A program made the translations under genes and the position numbers. This document shows positions 1 through 6,610 of a stretch of 9,964 bases of DNA, one piece after another (the stretch's first letter is position 1; the number at the start of each line of letters is the position of its first letter). The notes under the pieces were generated by a model, which did not search any database, was not told the DNA's origin, and was given only the letters and a program-made list of their open reading frames with translations. Location: contig JAAZHL010000274.1 in the NCBI GenBank assembly GCA_012510755.1, positions 1-9,964 of the forward strand, given 5' to 3'. This stretch comes from Leucobacter sp. GTDB taxonomy: Bacteria > Actinomycetota > Actinomycetes > Actinomycetales > Microbacteriaceae.

Positions 1-310
1 GCGTCGTATTGAAGTAGGTCTTACCGCCAGAGCGCACGTTGAACGCGCCGCACTGCAACGCCACGAACCCTTCTTCAACCAACGGCAACTTCGCGTCGAC
101 GTGGCGCGCGATCTCAGCGCCATATTCTTTCGCGCGACCTGCGACACCATCGATATCGGGTTCATCGTACTGCCCAATATCGGCGGTATAGGTGCAGGGA
201 ATCGCACCGTTCTCGCGCATCCAAGCAACCGCGCACGAGGTATCAAGACCGCCAGAAAAAGCGATGCCGACGCGCTCGCCGACGGGGAGTGAAGAAAGCA
301 CTTTAGACAT
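1..310 (-). CDS. argG: Argininosuccinate synthase, N-terminal part (runs off the left edge)
   Basis: Ligates citrulline and aspartate with ATP to give argininosuccinate, the penultimate step of arginine synthesis in the cytoplasm. The visible 103 codons begin MSKVLSSLPVGERVGIAF and carry the ATP-binding PP-loop motif SGGLDTS at about residues 19-25. Further conserved pieces are YTADIGQYDEPD, the AKEYGAE block and QCGAFN followed by GGKTYFNT. The pattern (about 13 residues before the PP-loop core, then IAFSGGLDTS and CGAF...GGxTYFNT) is that of the E. coli-type long form, not the shorter type that begins with a V-V-L-A-Y-S-G-G-L-D-T-S-like stretch. The ATG at 310-308 is the natural start because it places the PP-loop where the family has it. 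There is no clear Shine-Dalgarno before it; a TAGGAT box lies 7 bases upstream. The upstream neighbour on the same strand is the broken aldo/keto reductase gene, 48 bases away. Confidence 0.95.
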   Translation of the reverse strand, partial: MSKVLSSLPVGERVGIAFSGGLDTSCAVAWMRENGAIPCTYTADIGQYDEPDIDGVAGRAKEYGAEIARHVDAKLPLVEEGFVALQCGAFNVRSGGKTYFNTT

Positions 311-317
311 GCTCTCT

Positions 318-323
318 ATCCTA
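318..323 (-). promoter_or_regulatory. Candidate -10 box for leaderless argG transcription
   Basis: On the minus strand TAGGAT lies exactly 7 bases before the argG ATG (310). It fits the TANNNT -10 pattern, and with the usual 6-7 base spacing transcription would start at or next to the A of ATG. No ribosome-binding sequence is visible between box and start, as expected for a leaderless message. I found no convincing -35 hexamer about 17 bases further upstream. It may alternatively be a chance match, with argG read through from the gene upstream. Confidence 0.4.
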
Positions 324-358
324 GAGCGCGAACACGGCCTGTACGCGCACTCTCACGA

Positions 359-1189
359 CTACTCGTGGGTGAATGGGTTAAGGCCCAGGCGGCGTTGCTC
401 GTCCATCGCATCGATCTCGGCCATCTGCTCGCCGCTGAGTTCGAAGTCGAAGACGGCCAGGTTCTCTGCGAGACGAGCAGGGCGAGACGACTTCGGAATC
501 ACGACCAGGCCGTGCTGCACATGCCACCGCAGCACGATCTGTGCCACAGATTTACCGTGTTCTGCGGCCATTGCCTGCAGCTGCGGGCGTTCAAGCAAGT
601 CGGTCTTGCCTTGGCTCAGGGGGCCCCACGACTCGACCACAATGTCGTGTTGCGCACAGAACTCGCGCAGTTCACGCCGCTGATGAACCGGGTGCAACTC
701 GATCTGGTTGACCGTCGGTACCACGCCGGTCTCACGCAACAGCTCGTTCAGGTGCGCAATCTCGAAATTCGACACGCCAATTGATTTGCACTGCGGTGTA
801 CCCAAAATTTCGATGAGCCCGCGCCAAGCGGTCACTGCGTGCCCTCGCGTCGGCACCGGCCAGTGAATGAGGTAGAGATCGACGTAGTCGAGGCCCAACC
901 GTTCGAGGCTGGCGTCAAACGCACCGTGTGGGTCTTGCTGATCGCTGTTGCGCAGCTTGGTCGTGACAAAGATTTCACTCCGTGGCACACCGCTGGCGGC
1001 AATCGCACGACCGACGCCACGCTCGTTTTCGTAGACCGAAGCCGTGTCGAAGTGTCGCTACCCGAGTTCGCGGGCTTCGCCCACCACGCGTTCGGCTTCG
1101 TGATCGTCAAGCTTCCATGTGCCGAGGCCGAGTTGTGGAATCTCGCGGCCGTCGTTCAACTCTAGTTTCACCAAAGCAGGCTCTCTCAT
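359..1189 (-). pseudogene. Aldo/keto reductase interrupted by an in-frame amber codon
   Basis: An NADPH-dependent aldo/keto reductase of the 2,5-diketo-D-gluconate reductase/AKR5 type, about 276 codons, which is normal length. The frame from ATG 1189 reads MREPALVKLELNDGREIPQL, then GLGTWKL and GEARELG. It then meets TAG (1060-1058, codon 44) where relatives have Tyr in the G-Y-R-H-x-D-T-A motif, and continues in the same frame with RHFDTASVYENE. The catalytic tetrad is otherwise present by position: D48, Y53, K78 (FVTTKL) and H109 (DLYLIHW). SIGVSNF, NQIELHP, ESWGPLSQGK and the cofactor-binding PKSS...R..EN block follow. A restart at GTG 988 would give 209 residues lacking the catalytic Asp and Tyr, so it would not be an active reductase. 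The rest of the frame is undamaged, so the lesion is recent, strain-specific, or a sequencing error. The gene's real stop (361-359) is also TAG, which argues against general amber readthrough. Confidence 0.85.
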
Positions 1190-1226
1190 TGTCGAGCACC
1201 CCCATTAAGTCATCGTGTGCACAGCC

Positions 1227-1232
1227 CATAAT
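1227..1232 (+). promoter_or_regulatory. Candidate -10 box for hrpA
   Basis: CATAAT matches the TATAAT consensus at five of six positions and ends 9 bases before the proposed hrpA ATG (1242). A start point 7-9 bases downstream would give a leaderless or nearly leaderless message. This agrees with the poor ribosome-binding sequence before the gene (only AGAAGTGA). The -35 region is weak (TTAAGT, with 16-base spacing). The call is by inspection only. Confidence 0.3.
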
Positions 1233-1233
1233 A
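1228..1233 (-). promoter_or_regulatory. Candidate -10 box for the aldo/keto reductase gene
   Basis: The minus strand reads TATTAT here, about 39 bases before the ATG at 1189, which would leave a leader of roughly 30 bases. A G-run (minus strand, around 1204-1200), about 10 bases before the ATG, may serve as a weak ribosome-binding site. I see no good -35 at the right spacing. The box overlaps the plus-strand CATAAT proposed for hrpA, so the two divergent promoters may share one AT-rich island. Confidence 0.25.
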
Positions 1234-1241
1234 GAAGTGAC

Positions 1242-4200
1242 ATGCCAATCCCGACGATTATCACGTTTCCTCCCGAGCTGCCGGTGAGCCAGCTTCGGCA
1301 CGAAATCGCACGCACGATCGCTGCCCACCAAGTTGTGATCGTGGCCGGCGAAACCGGCTCCGGTAAGACGACACAGCTGCCGAAGATCTGCCTTGAGCTT
1401 GGTCGCGAACGCATCGCGCACACGCAGCCTCGGCGCATTGCAGCCCGCACGATCGCCGAGCGTATTGCTGAAGAACTCGGCAGCGATCTTGGTGGGCTCG
1501 TCGGGTATCAAGTGCGATTCACCGACAAGGTCGGGGCAGACACGAAGATTCGGCTGATGACCGACGGCATTCTGCTGAACGCAATTCATCGCGACCGTGA
1601 TTTGCGCGCGTATGACACCATCATCATCGACGAGGCGCACGAACGCAGTCTCAATATCGACTTCTTGCTCGGCTATTTGAAGACGCTACTGCCACGCAGG
1701 CCTGACCTCAAGGTCATCATCACGTCTGCCACGATTGACCCCGAGTCATTTGCGAAGCATTTCGCCGATGCTACGGGCGAGCCGGCTCCCATTATCGAGG
1801 TGTCGGGGCGCACGTATCCTGTCGAGTTGCGCTATCGACCGTTGGTTGAAGAGCAGATATCCGAGGATCCGAAGACCGGGCACCTCACCACCCGCAAACG
1901 CGAACGCGACCTGTTTGAGGCCATTGGCGCGGCGGTCGACGAGTTGGCCCGTGAGGCTGCGGGTGATGTGCTGGTGTTCTTGAGCGGTGAGGCCGAGATT
2001 CGCGATGCTACAGATATGCTCAAGGGCCGAAATCGCGGTCGTTCGAGTCACGCCCGCGCGTTCGAGGTGCTGCCGCTCTATGGCAGGCTCAGCGCGGCCG
2101 AGCAGCATCGCGTGTTCGAACAGAACCGTTCTGGTGCGTTGCGCATCGTGTTGGCTACCAACGTGGCCGAGACGAGCCTCACCGTGCCGGGCATTCGCTC
2201 GGTGATCGACGCGGGCACCGCGCGTATTTCGCGCTACAGTTCGCGCAGCAAAGTGCAACGTCTGCCGATTGAAGCCATTTCGCAGGCAAGCGCTAACCAG
2301 CGTTCGGGACGGTCGGGTCGCACCAGCCCTGGCATTGCGATTCGCCTGTACAGCGAAGAAGATTTTCAGAGCCGCCCAGAGTTCACGGAGCCCGAGATTC
2401 TGCGCACCGGTCTCGCCAGTGTGATTCTGCAGATGCTCGCATTGGGCCTTGGCGAGATCAGTGAATTTCCGTTTCTGACCCCACCTGTGGCGCGCGACAT
2501 TCGCGACGGCCTCGCACTGCTCGAAGAGCTCGGTGCGGTCACGCACGCTCGTCGTGCTGGCCCCCCGCGCATCACGAAGATCGGCCGTGAGCTCTCGCGC
2601 CTGCCGATCGAGCCCCGGTTTGCTCGCATGGTGGTCGAGGCACGCCGCCACGGGGTGACTGATCAGGTCGTCGCACTCGTTGCGGGACTTACCGTGCAAG
2701 ATGTGCGCGAGCGACCCGCCGAACAGCGCGGCAAGGCCGATGAATTGCACGCACGTTTCAATGACCCACTCGGCGATCTCATGACGTTGCTGAATCTCTG
2801 GAACTATCTGCGCGAACAGCAGCAAGCGCTCTCGTCGAGTGCGTTTCGGCGCCTGTGCAAAGCCGAGTTTCTCAACTACTTGCGGGTGCGTGAGTGGATG
2901 GATCTGAACCGGCAGATTAGCCGTATTGCGGTCAGTCGGCGCTCGGGCTCAGGCGAGGTATCGCCTGAGCAAACCGCACCGTCAGACGCGATACATCAGT
3001 CGGTGCTTGCAGGCTTGCTGTCGCACCTCGGCGTTCGAGACGACTTGCAAGATCGCAGGGTGTCCGGCGCGAGCCGCAACGGTACGCCCGCTGGCCGCCG
3101 CAAGCCCGCACAGGAATATGTGGGTGCGCGCGGCACCCGTTTCGTGCTGCACCCCGGTTCAACCCTCGTCAAGCAGCCCCCCGAAACAGTGATGAGTGTC
3201 GAACTCGTCGAAACCAGCCGCCTCTTCGCTCGCGGCAACGCAGCAATCGATCCTGCGTGGGCAGAGCAGCTTGCGGGGCCCCTTGCCAAGCGGCAGGTCA
3301 GCGAACCTCGCTGGGAAAAACGTCAGGGCGCAGCGGTCGCTTATGAGCGTGTCACCCTCTACGGCGTGCCCATCGTCGGCCAACGCAGGGTGCTGCTGTC
3401 ACGGTTCGATCTGCCGCTCGCCCGCGAACTCTTTATTCGGCACGCACTGGTCGATGGCGAATGGGACTCACCCCATGCGTTCGACCGCGCGAACCGGCAA
3501 CTGCGCCGCGAACTCCAGCAGCTTGAAGAACGCACCCGGCAGCGTGGTCTCGTTGGCGATGACGACGTCGTGTTCGACTTCTACGATGCACGTATTCCTG
3601 CCTCGGTCGCAAGCACCCGCGACTTTGAAGGCTGGTGGAAGCGTGAACAGCGTACCTCCCCCAAGCTGCTCAACATGAGCCGCGACGACCTGCTCGAAGA
3701 CGACGAGCAGACGGTCGACGAGACTGAGTTTCCACGGGAGTGGCGCCACGGTGACCAGAAGCTGAAGCTGCGCTACCGTTTCGAACCCGGCGCAATCGAT
3801 GATGGGGTGACCGTCACCGTGCCCCTGCCGCTGCTGCCACGCGTCGAGGCAGATCAGTTTGACAAGCTCGTGCCAGGTTTACGCGAAGAACTGGTCACTG
3901 CGCTCATTCGCGCGCTGCCCAAAGCCATCCGCAAACATGTCGTGCCAGCTGCTGACTGGGGGCGCACGCTGCTTGCCGCGATTTCTTCTCAGCTCGACGG
4001 CACGCACGATGCTGCCGTGCCGCAGCTGACCGAATTGCTCGCGCAAGAGATACGACGCCGCACGAGCGTACAAGTTGCCGCGAACGACTTCGACCTCACC
4101 AAGCTGCCGCCTCACCTCACGCCCACCTACCGAGTCATCGATGCGCGGGGCCGGGCAGTTGGCACGGGCAAGAATCTCGCTGAGCTGCAGCACACCCACA

Positions 4201-5159
4201 AAGACAGCGCAGTCAAGGGTGTCGCGCGAGTGGCTCAGGCGGCCCTGCCGCAGCACAACCTCGAGCGCAAGGGACTCACCAGCTGGAGCTTCGGCGATCT
4301 GCCGAAACACGTTGACTCTAGCTATGCGGGCGGCCGCGGCGGCGCAGGCACGGTTCGCGCCTACCCCGCGTTGGTCGACCGACGCACCAGTGTCGACCTC
4401 GTGCTAGTTGCCGATGCGGGTGAGCAGACCCGGCTCACAAGGCGCGGGATTCGGCGCCTGCTCACGCTCAGCTCGCCGAGCCCCGCAAGCTATGTGCGCG
4501 ACCACCTCAGCAATGACGAAAAACTGTTGCTCGGTGCTGGCCCGTACCGCACCCTCGACGATGCCATCGCAGACGTGTCGCTCGCCGTGGCCGACCGCGC
4601 CATTCGTCGAGTGGCACCCGATGGCCTCATTTGGCGGGCCGACACGTTCGAGGCAGTTGCTGACGCCTATGCGACTGCACTCATCGAAGACATCTACGCA
4701 GGCATCGCGCTCACGGCACGCGTGCTCGGTGCTGCGAGAGAGGCTCGCAAGGCTGTCGACGCAGCGAAATCGCTGCATGTGCTGAGCCAAGTTGCTGACG
4801 CACAGCAGCAGATCAACGGGTTGGTCTGGGCCGCTGGCTCAGGGGAAGGGTTCGTCTCACACACCGGCCTCGAACGTCTCGAGCGGGTCGTCGTCTACCT
4901 GCAAGCGGTGACCCAGCGTATGCGTGCACTCACCGAGCACCCCGGCCGCGACCGTGCGCGACAAAATGACGTCGACCGCGCGACCACGCTCTTCAACGAT
5001 GCAGGCGGAACGATCCCGCTCACACCAGATGCCGCCGACTCGCTGCGGCATGCACGCTGGCTGCTCGAAGAGCTTCGGGTGAGTCTCTTTGCGCAACAAC
5101 TCCGCACCGCTGAGCCCGTCTCTCTGCAACGCATTCAGAAGGTACTCGCAGCACACTAG
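1242..5159 (+). CDS. hrpA: ATP-dependent RNA helicase HrpA (DEAH box)
   Basis: A DEAH/RHA-type RNA helicase of 1305 residues, close to the roughly 1300 of E. coli HrpA. In E. coli the protein has been linked to mRNA processing and to rescue of stalled ribosomes; its role here is inferred from homology. Motif I GETGSGKT is at residues 36-43, Ia TQPRR at 61-65, II DEAH at 130-133, III SAT at 162-164 and VI QRSGRSGR at 353-360. Next come the winged-helix/HA2 region (to about 560) and an OB-fold-like block with YVGARGTRFVLHPGS and ELVETSRLFARG. A long C-terminal DUF3418-type region follows, recognisable by GVPIVGQRR, LFIRHALVDGEWD, PGLREELVTALIRALPK, SWSFGDLP, YPALVDRR and the ending ELRVSLFAQQLRT. 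The frame is open from GTG 1215, but I prefer ATG 1242 because the nine extra residues (MCTAHNRSD) are unlike the family. It is divergent from the aldo/keto reductase gene, and the MFS gene starts 9 bases after its stop. Confidence 0.96.
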   Translation: MPIPTIITFPPELPVSQLRHEIARTIAAHQVVIVAGETGSGKTTQLPKICLELGRERIAHTQPRRIAARTIAERIAEELGSDLGGLVGYQVRFTDKVGADTKIRLMTDGILLNAIHRDRDLRAYDTIIIDEAHERSLNIDFLLGYLKTLLPRRPDLKVIITSATIDPESFAKHFADATGEPAPIIEVSGRTYPVELRYRPLVEEQISEDPKTGHLTTRKRERDLFEAIGAAVDELAREAAGDVLVFLSGEAEIRDATDMLKGRNRGRSSHARAFEVLPLYGRLSAAEQHRVFEQNRSGALRIVLATNVAETSLTVPGIRSVIDAGTARISRYSSRSKVQRLPIEAISQASANQRSGRSGRTSPGIAIRLYSEEDFQSRPEFTEPEILRTGLASVILQMLALGLGEISEFPFLTPPVARDIRDGLALLEELGAVTHARRAGPPRITKIGRELSRLPIEPRFARMVVEARRHGVTDQVVALVAGLTVQDVRERPAEQRGKADELHARFNDPLGDLMTLLNLWNYLREQQQALSSSAFRRLCKAEFLNYLRVREWMDLNRQISRIAVSRRSGSGEVSPEQTAPSDAIHQSVLAGLLSHLGVRDDLQDRRVSGASRNGTPAGRRKPAQEYVGARGTRFVLHPGSTLVKQPPETVMSVELVETSRLFARGNAAIDPAWAEQLAGPLAKRQVSEPRWEKRQGAAVAYERVTLYGVPIVGQRRVLLSRFDLPLARELFIRHALVDGEWDSPHAFDRANRQLRRELQQLEERTRQRGLVGDDDVVFDFYDARIPASVASTRDFEGWWKREQRTSPKLLNMSRDDLLEDDEQTVDETEFPREWRHGDQKLKLRYRFEPGAIDDGVTVTVPLPLLPRVEADQFDKLVPGLREELVTALIRALPKAIRKHVVPAADWGRTLLAAISSQLDGTHDAAVPQLTELLAQEIRRRTSVQVAANDFDLTKLPPHLTPTYRVIDARGRAVGTGKNLAELQHTHKDSAVKGVARVAQAALPQHNLERKGLTSWSFGDLPKHVDSSYAGGRGGAGTVRAYPALVDRRTSVDLVLVADAGEQTRLTRRGIRRLLTLSSPSPASYVRDHLSNDEKLLLGAGPYRTLDDAIADVSLAVADRAIRRVAPDGLIWRADTFEAVADAYATALIEDIYAGIALTARVLGAAREARKAVDAAKSLHVLSQVADAQQQINGLVWAAGSGEGFVSHTGLERLERVVVYLQAVTQRMRALTEHPGRDRARQNDVDRATTLFNDAGGTIPLTPDAADSLRHARWLLEELRVSLFAQQLRTAEPVSLQRIQKVLAAH

Positions 5160-5162
5160 AAT
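5134..5162 (+). promoter_or_regulatory. Candidate promoter overlapping the hrpA stop, for leaderless MFS mRNA
   Basis: TTCAGA (5134-5139, four of six matches to TTGACA) and TAGAAT (5157-5162, five of six to TATAAT) are separated by the optimal 17 bases. The GTG of the MFS gene begins 6 bases after TAGAAT, so transcription would start at the start codon itself. No Shine-Dalgarno precedes the GTG (AATCCCCTG), which supports leaderless expression. The first three bases of the -10 box are the TAG stop of hrpA. This is inference from sequence only. Confidence 0.5.
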
Positions 5163-5168
5163 CCCCTG

Positions 5169-6371
5169 GTGGGCATCTATCGTGACCTGGCGCGCACTCC
5201 AGGCGTATTGCGCATTCTGCTGTCGCAGTTAACCGCCAGGATGCCGTTCGGCATGCTCTCGATCACCATCTTGCTGCACATCGAACTGCGCTACGGCAAC
5301 TACACGTCTGCTGGTGTGGTGCTCGCGGCGCAAAGCATCGGACAGGCGATCGCGGGACCAATCACGAGCCGGTTGCTCGGCCGCTTCGGCATGCGGCTCG
5401 TACTGCTCGTGACCACCATCAGTTGCGCTGGGCTCTTGCTCATCATCGCACTGACGATGGTGCCACTCGCCGCGGTTGCAATCATCGCATTCTTCGTCGG
5501 CCTCACCACGCCGCCAGTCACCCCCGCCGTGCGTTCGATCTACCCAGGGCTCGTACTAGCTAACCGCGTCTCAGGGCTGTTCTCGCTCGATGCCTCCGCA
5601 CAAGAGATCATCTGGATCTTCGGGCCGGTCGCCGCCGTCTTCATTTCAACGCAAATCAGCACCGTGTGGGGCCTCATTGCGGCTGCGGCCTTCTTAACGG
5701 GCGGCGGCTTTTGGCTCATCACAAGTCCAGAACTCGGCCGGGTGCGACTACCCGCATCACGCGGGCGGCTCGGGGCAGTGCTCACCAAACCGACCGTCTT
5801 AATTTCGTCAGGGGTCGGGTTCTGTTTCGTCGCCTCGTTTGCCGCGCTCGAAACCGGCATCGTCGCCGCGTTCGGGCACGATGGGATTGAGGCTGGCGTG
5901 ATCCTCGCCATCTTCTCTGTCGGCTCGATCATCGGCGGCTTTCTTATCGGCCACCGAGACATCACCCCGTGGTCAATGACCGTCCGCGCGACGATCGTGC
6001 TTGTGGGCACCGCCCTGTGTCTCATCAACCTCGATCCGGTGTGGCTCAGCATTGCGTTGTTCTTTGGCGGCATCGGTGTGGCCCCCATGCTCGCAGCGCT
6101 GTTTACCGTGGTCAGTTCGACGGTGAAGTTCTCTGAAACCGCGGAAGCCTATGGCTGGGTCGGCACCGGTCAACTCGTCGGCGTGGCCATCGGGTCGGCG
6201 ATCGCGGGCATCGCCATCGACTGGAATGGCGCCGTGGGCGGCATCGCTGTCTCGGCGGGGTTCTTGATCGTCACGGTGCTCGCCTCAGCGCTCAGCGCGC
6301 GCTGGCTGCCAGACCTGCGCGGCAAAGACGCCACACCGGTCACCGACACGGTGCCAATACAGCTGCCGTGA
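5169..6371 (+). CDS. MFS transporter, 12 transmembrane helices
   Basis: A major facilitator superfamily permease of 400 residues in the cytoplasmic membrane; the substrate cannot be read from the sequence. Twelve hydrophobic helices can be counted, six in each half. Examples are residues about 12-38, 44-66, 72-96 and 98-122 in the first half, then VLISSGVGFCFVASFAALE (helix 7) and VAIGSAIAGIAIDW (helix 11). The loop between helices 2 and 3 has SRLLGRFGMR, the basic MFS loop signature. A polar linker (SPELGRVRLPASRGRLG) separates the halves. The C-terminal tail is short and hydrophilic. The start is GTG at 5169, 9 bases after the hrpA stop; no upstream in-frame start is possible without entering hrpA. 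It is on the same strand as hrpA, so co-transcription is possible, but a promoter at the junction suggests separate expression. It resembles drug- or metabolite-efflux MFS proteins, but I would not name a substrate. Confidence 0.85.
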   Translation: MGIYRDLARTPGVLRILLSQLTARMPFGMLSITILLHIELRYGNYTSAGVVLAAQSIGQAIAGPITSRLLGRFGMRLVLLVTTISCAGLLLIIALTMVPLAAVAIIAFFVGLTTPPVTPAVRSIYPGLVLANRVSGLFSLDASAQEIIWIFGPVAAVFISTQISTVWGLIAAAAFLTGGGFWLITSPELGRVRLPASRGRLGAVLTKPTVLISSGVGFCFVASFAALETGIVAAFGHDGIEAGVILAIFSVGSIIGGFLIGHRDITPWSMTVRATIVLVGTALCLINLDPVWLSIALFFGGIGVAPMLAALFTVVSSTVKFSETAEAYGWVGTGQLVGVAIGSAIAGIAIDWNGAVGGIAVSAGFLIVTVLASALSARWLPDLRGKDATPVTDTVPIQLP

Positions 6372-6476
6372 CCAGCACCTTGAGAAGAGCAACGGTGAAA
6401 GGCGCAGCCTGCCGAAAAGTCGCCGGTCGGCCTGTCAACCGCGAGGCATTTTTCAACTGATTCGCGTTCATCAGCC

Positions 6477-6487
6477 TCGAAAAGATG
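6477..6487 (+). repeat. 11-bp direct repeat, copy 1 (over the candidate -35)
   Basis: TCGAAAAGATG. An identical copy starts 49 bases downstream at 6526. This copy overlaps the hexamer TCGAAA proposed as -35 for the aldehyde dehydrogenase gene. The placement suggests a regulator-binding site, but the repeat may be chance. Confidence 0.5.
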
Positions 6488-6505
6488 CCGAAATGCTCAT
6501 AAAAT
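6477..6505 (+). promoter_or_regulatory. Candidate promoter of the aldehyde dehydrogenase gene
   Basis: TCGAAA (6477-6482, four of six matches to TTGACA) is followed after 17 bases by TAAAAT (6500-6505, five of six matches to TATAAT). It sits in the most AT-rich part of the 239-base gap between the MFS and ALDH genes. A start near 6512 would leave a leader of about 100 bases, with a good Shine-Dalgarno at its end. The leader holds the second direct repeat and the 10-bp palindrome TTTTCGAAAA at 6523-6532. I recognised no riboswitch or attenuator in it. Confidence 0.4.
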
Positions 6506-6525
6506 GTGCGATTCCACAGAGTTTT

Positions 6526-6536
6526 TCGAAAAGATG
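6526..6536 (+). repeat. 11-bp direct repeat, copy 2 (early leader)
   Basis: This second exact copy of TCGAAAAGATG overlaps the perfect palindrome TTTTCGAAAA (6523-6532). It falls about 15-25 bases downstream of the predicted transcription start of the ALDH gene, where a bound repressor would block transcription. Confidence 0.5.
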
Positions 6537-6592
6537 GAGCAGACGGACGCTTTGTGACAAACTGGCCGTACCAGCCAACCGCGTCGTTCACC

Positions 6593-6599
6593 AAAGGAG
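6593..6599 (+). promoter_or_regulatory. Ribosome-binding site that supports the ALDH start
   Basis: AAAGGAG lies 11 bases before ATG 6611. This favours 6611 over the longer open frame from 6506, which has no ribosome-binding site. The TTG at 6602 is in frame but only 2 bases from the site, too close to be used. Confidence 0.65.
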
Positions 6600-6610
6600 T
6601 GTTGAACATC

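Noticed and set aside
359..988. Intact 209-residue reductase starting at GTG 988
   Set aside because: It would lack the catalytic Asp and Tyr and the first strand-helix units of the barrel, and no ribosome-binding site is visible. Better read as the remainder of a broken gene.
1058..1060. Programmed amber readthrough (pyrrolysine or similar)
   Set aside because: TAG is used as an ordinary stop by this gene and by hrpA, and aldo/keto reductases have Tyr at this position with no known special residue.
1746..2825. Long open frame of 359 codons on the minus strand inside hrpA
   Set aside because: It is antisense to the highly conserved helicase core, shows no recognisable motif, and is the expected shadow of GC-rich coding sequence.
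6372..6476. Intrinsic terminator after the MFS gene
   Set aside because: There are only 4-bp stems (such as AGGC-GCA-GCCT, and GCCT...AGGC before a T-run at about 6450), too weak to support a call.
6506..6610. N-terminal extension of the ALDH (35 residues)
   Set aside because: It is unlike ALDH N-termini, has no ribosome-binding site, and crosses the candidate promoter. ATG 6611 has AAAGGAG.
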